Assembly: GCA_025360285.1 (NCBI GenBank)
Contig: JANYCM010000338.1
Coordinates: 1-5,159 of the forward strand
Direction of reading: 5' to 3'
DNA length: 5,159 bases
Source: Sphingomonadales bacterium
GTDB taxonomy: Bacteria; Pseudomonadota; Alphaproteobacteria; Sphingomonadales; Sphingomonadaceae
Position 1 is the stretch's first letter. Every line of letters begins with the position of its first letter. The notes under the pieces were generated by a model. It was given only the letters and a program-made list of their open reading frames with translations. It was not told the DNA's origin and did no database searches. The position numbers were made by a program, and so were the translations under genes. Positions 1-5,159 of the stretch are shown here, in pieces.

Positions 1-275
1 TCACCGGCCTCGCCGCAACCGGCCTGCTGGCCAATCTGGCGTATCGCCGCGAGCGTGAAGGCCTGCTCGCGGCGCTGGGCACGACGGCGGCGCAGGTGCT
101 GGCGGCGCACGGCGTCAGCGACGGCCGCGCCGGCTGGCAGACCGCGGACGGCTGGACATACCGCACCGCCCGCCTCGCCGGCACCGCCACCCCCGCCACC
201 CGCGCCGAGATCAGCACCGACCTTTCCGCCCGCCCCGGCATCGCCGGCGTGGTGTGGGAGGATGACCCCAAATGA
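1..275 (+). CDS. BON-like small membrane-anchored protein, C-terminal part (5' end outside window)
   Basis: The open frame (first full codon at 3) runs without a stop for 90 codons to TGA at 273-275. The visible residues begin with a short hydrophobic stretch (TGLAATGLLANLAY) followed by a basic RRERE, which looks like a transmembrane anchor near the N-terminus. The true start is therefore probably only a little upstream of the window. Residues about 55-88 (ARLAGTATPATRAEI, then LSARPGIAGVVWED) follow the BON-domain pattern: a strand ending in L-x-G, a helix, then a P-G-hydrophobic-x-x-V strand. BON domains occur in periplasmic, membrane-associated and OmpA-linked proteins. I infer an envelope role; no enzymatic function is visible. 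High GC and strong third-position G/C bias match a native gene. Its stop overlaps the start of the next small gene, so the two are probably translationally coupled. The family assignment is tentative because only the tail is present. Confidence 0.6.
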   Translation, partial: TGLAATGLLANLAYRREREGLLAALGTTAAQVLAAHGVSDGRAGWQTADGWTYRTARLAGTATPATRAEISTDLSARPGIAGVVWEDDPK

Positions 276-361
276 TCTGGCTGTTCGGCGAAATCTGGGC
301 CTGGATGCTGGCGGGCTTTGGCCTGGGGCTGCTGACGGGCTGGTGGATCTGGCGGCGCTAG
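272..361 (+). CDS. 29-residue single-pass membrane miniprotein
   Basis: ATG at 272 overlaps the preceding stop (ATGA), and the frame ends at TAG 359-361. A purine-rich GGGAGG at 256-261, 10 nt before the ATG, could serve as the ribosome binding site. The product starts MIWLFGEIWAWMLAGFG, is almost wholly hydrophobic with six Trp, contains glycines spaced as in helix-packing segments (GFGLGLLTG), and ends WRR. This predicts one transmembrane helix with a basic C-terminal (cytoplasmic) end. The overlap suggests it is made with, and perhaps acts with, the upstream BON-like membrane protein. I do not recognise a named family. It could be a genuine small protein or the surviving N-terminal anchor of a longer membrane protein cut short by the TAG; the three codons after the stop show nothing obvious that continues it. 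Confidence 0.55.
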   Translation: MIWLFGEIWAWMLAGFGLGLLTGWWIWRR

Positions 362-384
362 AGCCTCGCGCCACTTCGCGAAAC

Positions 385-414
385 TTGACGACGTCCAGCC
401 CAATAGCCTAATTT
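385..414 (+). promoter_or_regulatory. Possible sigma70-type promoter for the kinase module
   Basis: TTGACG at 385-390 matches the -35 consensus in five of six positions. TAATTT at 409-414 is a weak -10 candidate, 18 nt downstream. The surrounding gap (362-512) is more AT-rich than the flanking genes and precedes the two-gene plus-strand unit. The -10 match is poor and alphaproteobacterial promoters are loosely defined, so this is only a candidate. Confidence 0.25.
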
Positions 415-470
415 TTGGGGGTCATGGGATTTGCGTGGGTTTAACGCTTCGTTCGTGCGGCCAACGATTG

Positions 471-494
471 GATCCTATGGGTTTCAATGGGATC
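471..494. promoter_or_regulatory. Imperfect palindrome, candidate operator or leader hairpin
   Basis: The arms GATCCTATGG (471-480) and CAATGGGATC (485-494) are inverted with a 4-nt spacer. Eight of ten positions are complementary, and one of the remaining two would be a G-U wobble in RNA. The site lies 18 nt before the ATG at 513 of the small partner gene. That is where autoregulatory operators of toxin-antitoxin modules usually sit. Regulation is inferred from position only, and the partner protein shows no DNA-binding motif that I recognise. Confidence 0.3.
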
Positions 495-512
495 GCCAGA
501 GCTGCAAAATCA

Positions 513-767
513 ATGTCCATCATTGATATTCTGGATGCGAACCTGCCGGCACTGGCGGACGCGGCGGCTGCCGAAGCCGAACGCCATCTTGCGGCCGGCC
601 GCGCAGTGCTGAGCAGCCGCAATGGCCGCCTCTATCGCGATCAGCAGGATGCTTCGGGTAATATTATTTCGATCGAAATCGACCCCGATTTGACCGGCGG
701 CAGCGATCCCTTGCCCAACGTTGGTCTTGCGACTGAAGCCGCTGCTCTGGCCCTGACCAACCGCTGA
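513..767 (+). CDS. Unrecognised 84-residue protein, candidate antitoxin partner of the zeta-like kinase
   Basis: The chosen ATG at 513 gives MSIIDILDANLPALAD and so on. The frame stays open upstream to a GTG at 435, but that extra stretch is basic, poorly structured and overlaps the candidate promoter/palindrome region, so I prefer 513 despite lacking a clear Shine-Dalgarno. Residues 1-33 are predicted to be mainly helical and Ala-rich (LADAAAAEAERHLAAGRAVL). Residues 34-60 (SSRNGRLYRDQQDASGN, then IISIEIDPD) look like a beta-hairpin, followed by a Gly/Pro turn and a short Ala-rich C-terminal helix. There is no signal peptide or membrane segment. The stop at 765-767 is 19 nt before the GTG of the kinase gene, so the two are probably co-transcribed. 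Small size, acidic balance and position directly upstream of a zeta-type kinase suggest an antitoxin or regulatory partner. It does not resemble the three-helix epsilon antitoxin or the HTH-containing PezA that I know. I do not recognise the family, and its function is inferred from context alone. Confidence 0.6.
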   Translation: MSIIDILDANLPALADAAAAEAERHLAAGRAVLSSRNGRLYRDQQDASGNIISIEIDPDLTGGSDPLPNVGLATEAAALALTNR

Positions 768-786
768 TTTCAGATACGCTGCAACC

Positions 787-1377
787 GTGCCGACGGTAAC
801 CATGTTTGCCGGGCCGAACGGCTCAGGCAAGTCCTCGCTCAAACGCAAGCTCGAAGAACTGGGCGGCGATTTTGGGCTGTGGTTGAACGCCGACGAAATA
901 GCGCGCGACCTGCCGGGCGATGAGGCGATCCGCGTGCGCGAAGCCCAGCGGCAGGTTCAGGAGGCCCGTGAGGCTGCGCTGGCCAGCAGGCGCGACTATA
1001 GTTTCGAAACCGTCATGTCGCATCCTTCGCATATCGACCATCTGCGCCGGGCGCGGGCGGCGGGCTATACCGTCACATTGATTTACGTGGCGCTCGACAA
1101 TCCATTGATCAACCTTGACCAAGTCAGGAATCGCGTCGCCGATGGCGGCCATGATGTGCCGCCCGACAAGATTGTTTCGCGCTACAGGGACTCGCTGGCA
1201 CAACTGGCCGATGCGATCGAAGTCAGCCATGTCGCCCGTATTTTTGACAACAGTGATTGGCTCTTCGGCTTTCGCTTGCTTGCATATTGGAACGGCGGCC
1301 GACTCAGCACTTTTGTAGATCCCGAGTTGACTCCTGACTGGTTCACAACCGCCGCCCGGCGCCTGCTGCAACCATAG
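787..1377 (+). CDS. Zeta-toxin-family P-loop kinase (COG4185-like)
   Basis: The 196-residue product starts at GTG 787; an in-frame TGA at 754-756 precedes it with no better start between. ATG at 802 would delete the first beta strand (PTVTM) before the P-loop, so GTG is preferred. Visible motifs in order: Walker A GPNGSGKSS (9-17); NADEIAR (34-40), whose Asp36 corresponds to the substrate-activating acidic residue of zeta kinases; FETVMSHPSH (73-82); AGYTVTLIYVAL (92-103); RNRVADGGHDVPPDKIVSRY (114-133), the Arg-rich lid with the family's GGHDVP signature; and FDNSD (153-157). Characterised zeta toxins phosphorylate UDP-N-acetylglucosamine at the 3' hydroxyl and so block peptidoglycan synthesis. 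Chromosomal COG4185 members are less well understood and may use other substrates, so toxicity is inferred. All key motifs are intact and the length is normal, so the protein is probably active and cytoplasmic. There is no clear Shine-Dalgarno, which suggests coupling to the upstream 84-residue gene. The stop at 1375-1377 abuts the ppdK stop on the opposite strand. Confidence 0.88.
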   Translation: MPTVTMFAGPNGSGKSSLKRKLEELGGDFGLWLNADEIARDLPGDEAIRVREAQRQVQEAREAALASRRDYSFETVMSHPSHIDHLRRARAAGYTVTLIYVALDNPLINLDQVRNRVADGGHDVPPDKIVSRYRDSLAQLADAIEVSHVARIFDNSDWLFGFRLLAYWNGGRLSTFVDPELTPDWFTTAARRLLQP

Positions 1378-4044
1378 TCATCCCTTCGCCCGCAACGCCG
1401 CCTGCGCGGCCGCCAGGCGCGCAATCGGCACCCGGTACGGCGAGCAGGACACATAATCCAGCGCCAGCCGCTCGCAAAAGGCGATGCTCGCCGGGTCGCC
1501 GCCATGTTCGCCGCAGATGCCCAGCTTCAGGCCCGGCCGCGCCGCCCGGCCGCGGTCGGCGGCGATCTGCACCAGTTCGCCGACGCCTTCCTCGTCAATT
1601 CCCACGAACGGATCGCGCGGGTAAATGCCCTGCTCCACATACACACCCAGGAAGCGCGCCGCATCATCGCGGCTGATGCCCAGCGCCGTCTGCGTCAGGT
1701 CATTGGTGCCGAAACTGAAGAATTCGGCGTGCGCCGCAATGTCCCCGGCGCGCAGCGCGGCACGCGGCAGTTCGATCATCGTGCCGACCAGATAGTCCAG
1801 CGTCCGGCCCGTTTCGGCGAATACCGCCTGCGCTTCGGCATCAACCAGCGCCTTGGTAATCTCCAATTCGCGCGCCGTCGCCACCAGCGGGATCATCACT
1901 TCGGGCACCACCGCCTCGCCGGTGTCCTTGGCCACCGCCACCGCCGCTTCAAAGATGGCGCGCGCCTGCATGGCGTAAATTTCGGGATAGGTGATGCCCA
2001 GGCGGCAACCCCTGTGGCCGAGCATCGGATTGAATTCATGCAATTCGGCAATGCGCCGCCGCACCATCGCGAGACTCAGCCCCGTCGCCGCTGCAACATC
2101 GGCATAGCCTTCATCATCATGCGGCAGGAATTCATGCAGCGGCGGATCGAGCAGGCGGATGGTCACCGGCAGGCCGGCCATAACCCGGAAAATGCCTTCG
2201 AAATCAGCGCGCTGTTCGGGCAGCAGTTCGGCCAGCGCCGCGGCGCGGCCGGCGCCGTCTTCGGCCAGGATCATGCGGCGCACACTCGTGATGCGGCTCG
2301 GTTCAAAGAACATATGTTCCGTCCGGCACAGCCCGATGCCTTCGGCGCCAAAGCCACGCGCCGTGCGGCAATCGGCCGGGGTTTCGGCATTGGTGCGCAC
2401 TTTCAGCCGGCGATGCTGGTCGGCCCAGGCCATCAACTGGCCGAAATCGCCGGCGAGTTCGGGCTCCACGGTCGCCACCTCGCCCAGCATCACCTCGCCG
2501 GTGGCGCCGTCCAGGGTGATGCGGTCGCCCTCATGGATCGTCCGCCCGCTCACCTGCATCATCCGGCCGTGCAGATCGATGCTGATGCCGCCGGCGCCTG
2601 ATACGCACGGCCGCCCCATGCCGCGCGCCACCACCGCCGCATGGCTGGTCATGCCGCCGCGCGCCGTCAAAATGCCCTTGGCGGCGTGCATGCCGTGAAT
2701 ATCCTCCGGCGATGTTTCGGTGCGCACCAGGATGACCGCCTCGCCCAGCTTGGCGCGGGCCTCCGCCACATCGCTGTCGAACACCACGGCGCCCGAGGCC
2801 GCCCCCGGTGACGCCGGCAGACCGCGGGTGATCACATCGCGCGGCGCCTTGGGGTCCAGCGTCGGGTGCAGCAACTGGTCAAGCGCGCCGGCTTCGACGC
2901 GCAGCACTGCCTCGGCCTCGGTGATCAGCCCTTCACCGGCCATATCGACAGCGATCTTCAACGCCGCCTTCGCCGTGCGCTTGCCGGCACGGGTTTGCAG
3001 CATCCACAGCCGGCCGTCTTCCACCGTGAATTCAATATCCTGCATGTCGCGGTAATGGGTTTCGAGCAGGGCAAACACCGTCGCCAACTCGCTGAACACC
3101 ACCGGCATGGCTTCTTCCATCGATGCCGGCTTGGCCCCGGCACGCTCGCGGGCGGCTTTCGTCAGATATTGCGGCGTGCGGATGCCGGCGACGACATCCT
3201 CGCCCTGGGCATTGATCAGGAATTCGCCATAGGTAACGCGCTCGCCGGTCGCCGGGTCACGGGTGAAGGCCACGCCGGTTGCCGAGGTATCGCCGCGGTT
3301 GCCGAACACCATCGCCTGCACGGTCACGGCGGTGCCCCAGCTTTCCGGAATGTCGTTCAACCGGCGATAGGTGCGGGCGCGGTCAGACCGCCAGGAACCG
3401 AACACCGCACCGATGGCGCCCCATAATTGCTCATGCGGATCCTGCGGGAAATCATCGCCCCAATTCTGCGCGACGATGACCTTGTAACGCGCCACCAGCC
3501 CCTGCAAATCTTCGGCCGACAATGCGGTATCAAGGTTGACGCCGCGGTCTTCCTTCAACAGCTCCAGCGCGTCCTCGAACAGATAATGGTCAAGGCCAAG
3601 GACGACATCGCCATACATCTGGATGAAGCGGCGATAGCTGTCCCAGGCAAAGCGCGCATTGCCCGACGCGGCGGCGAGGCCCTGGACAGTGGTGTCATTC
3701 AGCCCCAGGTTGAGGACGGTATCCATCATCCCCGGCATCGAGACGCGAGCACCCGAGCGCACCGAGACGAGCAGCGGGTCACCCGCATCGCCGAATGTCT
3801 TGCCGGCAATACTCTCGACATGGGCGAGCGCCGCGAGGGTTTGCGCCTTCACATCATCGGGCAGCTTGCCGCCGGCATCGTAGAAAGCGGCGCACACCGA
3901 GGTGGCGATGGTAAGGCCGGGGGGAACAGGAAGCCCGATGCCGGCCATTTCAGCCAGATTGGCGCCCTTGCCGCCCAGAAGATTGCGCTGCGACGCATCG
4001 CCATCGGCCGAACCACCACCGAAACGAAAAACCGATTTGGTCAT
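1378..4044 (-). CDS. ppdK: Pyruvate, phosphate dikinase
   Basis: PPDK catalyses the reversible conversion of pyruvate, ATP and phosphate to PEP, AMP and pyrophosphate in the cytoplasm, linking glycolysis and gluconeogenesis. The 888-residue product has the usual length and all three parts. The N-terminal ATP-grasp region has LLGGKGANLAEM (22-33), VSVRSGARVSMPGMMDTVLN (93-112) and FTRDPATGE (260-268). The swivelling phosphohistidine domain has TARGGMTSHAAVVARGMGRP (460-479), with the catalytic His at about 468 and the regulatory Thr at about 466. The C-terminal PEP/pyruvate TIM barrel has GAEGIGLCRTEHMFF (566-580), LLDPPLHEFLP (631-641), LGHRGCRLGITYPEIY (675-690), GTMIELPRAAL (754-764), SFGTNDLTQTALG (777-789) and GICGEHGG (842-849), whose Cys844 is the expected proton donor. 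The start at 4044 is supported by AGGAG six nt upstream. A longer frame to 4092 would add residues that are merely translated from the intergenic repeat. The gene follows glyS in the same direction after 175 nt and may be read from its transcript. No defect is seen. Confidence 0.98.
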   Translation of the reverse strand: MTKSVFRFGGGSADGDASQRNLLGGKGANLAEMAGIGLPVPPGLTIATSVCAAFYDAGGKLPDDVKAQTLAALAHVESIAGKTFGDAGDPLLVSVRSGARVSMPGMMDTVLNLGLNDTTVQGLAAASGNARFAWDSYRRFIQMYGDVVLGLDHYLFEDALELLKEDRGVNLDTALSAEDLQGLVARYKVIVAQNWGDDFPQDPHEQLWGAIGAVFGSWRSDRARTYRRLNDIPESWGTAVTVQAMVFGNRGDTSATGVAFTRDPATGERVTYGEFLINAQGEDVVAGIRTPQYLTKAARERAGAKPASMEEAMPVVFSELATVFALLETHYRDMQDIEFTVEDGRLWMLQTRAGKRTAKAALKIAVDMAGEGLITEAEAVLRVEAGALDQLLHPTLDPKAPRDVITRGLPASPGAASGAVVFDSDVAEARAKLGEAVILVRTETSPEDIHGMHAAKGILTARGGMTSHAAVVARGMGRPCVSGAGGISIDLHGRMMQVSGRTIHEGDRITLDGATGEVMLGEVATVEPELAGDFGQLMAWADQHRRLKVRTNAETPADCRTARGFGAEGIGLCRTEHMFFEPSRITSVRRMILAEDGAGRAAALAELLPEQRADFEGIFRVMAGLPVTIRLLDPPLHEFLPHDDEGYADVAAATGLSLAMVRRRIAELHEFNPMLGHRGCRLGITYPEIYAMQARAIFEAAVAVAKDTGEAVVPEVMIPLVATARELEITKALVDAEAQAVFAETGRTLDYLVGTMIELPRAALRAGDIAAHAEFFSFGTNDLTQTALGISRDDAARFLGVYVEQGIYPRDPFVGIDEEGVGELVQIAADRGRAARPGLKLGICGEHGGDPASIAFCERLALDYVSCSPYRVPIARLAAAQAALRAKG

Positions 4045-4050
4045 CTCAGA

Positions 4051-4055
4051 CTCCT
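4051..4055 (-). promoter_or_regulatory. Shine-Dalgarno site of ppdK
   Basis: On the minus strand this reads AGGAG, with six bases to the ATG at 4044-4042. It fixes the ppdK start at MTKSVF rather than at the in-frame ATG 48 nt further upstream, which lies inside the repeat. The first repeat hairpin (4061-4082) begins only five bases upstream of this site. Confidence 0.8.
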
Positions 4056-4060
4056 GTTTC

Positions 4061-4115
4061 CCTCTCCCGCTGGCGGGAGAGGCGAGATGCACGCCAGTGC
4101 GCCGGGTGAGGGTGT
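4061..4115 (+). repeat. Repeat unit A (55 nt, ppdK-proximal)
   Basis: The main hairpin arms are 4061-4070 and 4073-4082 with loop TG. The variable stem is GCAC (4089-4092) pairing with GTGC (4097-4100) around a GCCA loop. The conserved end block is 4102-4115. The hairpin begins just upstream of the ppdK ribosome binding site. Confidence 0.8.
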
Positions 4116-4137
4116 ACCCGCGCGTCGAAACAAGAGA

Positions 4138-4196
4138 ACACCCTCACCCGGGCCGGCCAAGTGGCCGTCTCTCGCCTCTCCCGCAAGCGGGAGAGG
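4138..4196 (-). repeat. Repeat unit B (59 nt, glyS-proximal, inverted)
   Basis: On the minus strand it carries the same blocks as unit A. The main hairpin arms are 4175-4184 and 4187-4196 with loop TT on that strand. The variable part is four bases longer and forms a different stem, CGGCCA (4154-4159) pairing with TGGCCG (4162-4167). The conserved end block is 4138-4151. Confidence 0.8.
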
Positions 4197-4219
4197 GGGA
4201 TTTATGCCCTTGCCGACCC

Positions 4220-5159
4220 TCACCCTTCGACCTTCGAAAAATCCGCCACGCTGTTCGCCGCATCGCGCAATCGCGCCAACAGGCCCAATCGATTGGCGCG
4301 GATTACCGGCTCCGGCGCGTTGACGATTACGGAATTGAAAAACGCATCGATTGATGGGCGAAGGCTGGCGAGCGCGGCCATGGCTGCGGTGAAATCCTCG
4401 CGCTCGACGGCGGCGGCAATGGTCGGGACGGCGGTGTCGAGCGCGTCGGCAAGGGCGGATTCGGCGGGTTCGGCGAACAGCGCGGCGTCGGACTGCGGGG
4501 CGAAGGTTTCGCCCTTGGCTTCCTCGATGCGCAGGATATTCGCCGCGCGCTTTACGCCGGCGAGCAGGTTGGTGCCGTCTTCTGTGGCGAGCACGGATTG
4601 AAGCGCGCTTACCCGTGCGAGAAGGCGGACAACATCGGTTTCGCCACCGAGCGCAAAAACCGCGTCTATGAGATCGTGGCGAACGCCCGCTTCACGTTGC
4701 TGGATTTTGAGTCGGTCCGCGAGGAATGCCATCAACAATTGAACAGCGCTGTCTGCCTTTTCCTGCAGATGGAGCATATGTTCTTCGAAGGATTCTTGGC
4801 CCAGCAGCCCGCGCAAAATTTCTAAACGCGCAGAGTTTCCAACCCATGCTGAGCCAGGCTGCGACGTGCTACCCACGATGTTGATGTCGGCTGTCAAGTT
4901 TCGGGCGCGCGCTAGGCCTTCTAACTCTGCGATCGACTTGAGAAACGCGGCAGCCAAGGAAAAACGCAGCCCATTGGCCGTGACAAGTCCCAATAACGAC
5001 AATGCTGCCCGCCTCAGCGCAAAAGGATCGCCGGACCCTGTTGGCTTCAGGTCTCGGTAGAAAAACACTGCCAAAGTGTCGATTCGCTCTGCCAGCGCCA
5101 CCGCGACACTCACCGGCGCAGTCGGCACGTCGTCGCCCTGCCCGACCGGCTTGTAATGG
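4220..5159 (-). CDS. glyS: Glycyl-tRNA synthetase beta subunit, C-terminal 312 residues (5' end outside window)
   Basis: GlyS forms the alpha2beta2 bacterial glycyl-tRNA synthetase with GlyQ, and its C-terminal region contacts tRNA-Gly. The frame is open to the right edge: ten residues (HYKPVGQGDD) precede the valine encoded by the GTG at 5128, matching the family's HYxP region, so 5128 is not the start. Visible family blocks are PTAPVSVAVALAERIDTLA (12-30 of the fragment), PTGSGDPFALRRAAL (39-53), AFLADRLKIQQREAGVRHDL (144-163), IDAVFALGG (164-172), ATEDGTNLLAGVKRAANIL (191-209), DAFFNSVIVN (271-280), and the anticodon-binding (DALR-type) end ANRLGLLARLRDAANSVADF. Between the ALRRAAL and REAG blocks it is about 50 residues longer than the E. 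coli protein as I recall it. This extra part and its flanks (roughly 4700-4960) look less GC-rich than the rest. No stop or frameshift interrupts it. The stop TGA at 4222-4220 lies in a GGGTGAGGGT that matches the nearby repeat. ppdK follows downstream. Confidence 0.97.
   Translation of the reverse strand, partial: HYKPVGQGDDVPTAPVSVAVALAERIDTLAVFFYRDLKPTGSGDPFALRRAALSLLGLVTANGLRFSLAAAFLKSIAELEGLARARNLTADINIVGSTSQPGSAWVGNSARLEILRGLLGQESFEEHMLHLQEKADSAVQLLMAFLADRLKIQQREAGVRHDLIDAVFALGGETDVVRLLARVSALQSVLATEDGTNLLAGVKRAANILRIEEAKGETFAPQSDAALFAEPAESALADALDTAVPTIAAAVEREDFTAAMAALASLRPSIDAFFNSVIVNAPEPVIRANRLGLLARLRDAANSVADFSKVEG

Larger units (their letters stand above)
4061..4196. repeat. Inverted doublet of a structured intergenic repeat (REP/BIME-like)
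   Basis: Two copies of one composite unit face each other across a 22-nt spacer (4116-4137) and fill most of the glyS-ppdK gap. Shared blocks, in order along a unit, are a perfect 10-bp hairpin (CCTCTCCCGC, 2-nt loop, GCGGGAGAGG), then CGAGA, then a variable small stem-loop, then CCGGGTGAGGGTGT. The long inverted matches are 4073-4087 against 4170-4184 (15 bp) and 4102-4115 against 4138-4151 (14 bp), so the doublet can fold into one extended structure. Similar GC-rich palindromic repeats with CTCTCCCGC and GGTGAGGG blocks are familiar to me as dispersed elements in alphaproteobacterial genomes; I have no copy number from this window. There is no T-run after either hairpin in either direction, so this is not a classical rho-independent terminator. 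It may affect glyS-ppdK mRNA stability or read-through, which is inference. Confidence 0.85.

Noticed and set aside
366..381. Small hairpin TCGCG / CGCGA after the miniprotein gene as a terminator
   Set aside because: The stem is only five bp with a 6-nt loop, and no T-run follows directly. It could arise by chance.
55..411. Plus-strand frame of 118 codons in the left edge region
   Set aside because: The product is Arg/Pro/Ala low-complexity and out of frame with the BON-like reading. It also runs across the miniprotein gene.
823..1371. Minus-strand open frame of 182 codons opposite the zeta-like kinase
   Set aside because: The plus-strand frame carries all the kinase motifs in order; the antisense frame has none.
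1504..2601. Long plus-strand open frame (365 codons) opposite ppdK
   Set aside because: It is antisense to a fully conserved ppdK. His/Arg/Gln-rich composition is typical of a shadow frame in GC-rich DNA, and no domain is recognisable.
4061..4196. Repeat hairpins as rho-independent terminators of glyS
   Set aside because: Stems are strong, but neither is followed by a run of T on the minus (or plus) strand.
4061..4196. Repeat doublet as a CRISPR array or attachment site
   Set aside because: There are only two units, inverted rather than direct, with no regular spacers, integrase or cas gene nearby.
4041..4223. Minus-strand 60-codon frame with repeated PLPLAGE / PGEG peptides
   Set aside because: It is only the translation of the two repeat units. 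The internal peptide repeats follow from the DNA repeats.
2866..4354. Several further plus-strand open frames opposite ppdK and through the intergenic gap
   Set aside because: They are shadows of ppdK and of the repeat, with low-complexity composition and no motif or ribosome binding site support.

Overview
The window looks like an ordinary chromosomal segment of a GC-rich alphaproteobacterium, most likely a sphingomonad. I infer this from the protein sequences: GlyS ends in the alphaproteobacterial form (VADFSKVEG), PPDK is of the bacterial alphaproteobacterial type, and glyS lies immediately upstream of ppdK. I recall that gene order from this class but have not checked it by search.

Layout, left to right. 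(1) Positions 1-361 (+) hold the 3' end of a small BON-like, probably membrane-anchored protein. It overlaps by 4 nt (ATGA) a 29-residue single-pass membrane miniprotein. (2) Positions 362-512 are a 151-bp, visibly AT-richer gap with a weak promoter-like sequence and an imperfect 24-bp palindrome. (3) Positions 513-1377 (+) are a two-gene unit: an unrecognised 84-residue protein, then a zeta-toxin-family P-loop kinase (COG4185 type). This resembles a toxin-antitoxin module and is the most accessory-like part of the window. (4) Positions 1378-4044 (-) are a complete ppdK (pyruvate, phosphate dikinase, 888 aa). Its stop codon directly abuts that of the kinase gene on the other strand. (5) Positions 4045-4219 are intergenic and mostly occupied by two copies of a ~55-59 bp structured repeat in inverted orientation. 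(6) Positions 4220-5159 (-) are the C-terminal 312 residues of glyS (glycyl-tRNA synthetase beta subunit), which enters from the right edge.

On the minus strand the order is glyS, repeat doublet, ppdK, so glyS and ppdK are co-directional and may share transcripts through the repeat. On the plus strand the kinase module converges on ppdK with no space for a terminator. The most interesting points are the repeat doublet, whose variable stem differs between copies yet still base-pairs; the zeta-like kinase with a non-canonical small partner; and a roughly 50-residue, AT-richer insertion in the C-terminal half of GlyS. I found no tRNA, rRNA, CRISPR, transposase or clear rho-independent terminator. 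I do not claim a wholly new system here. The kinase/partner pair and the repeat family are the candidates worth testing.
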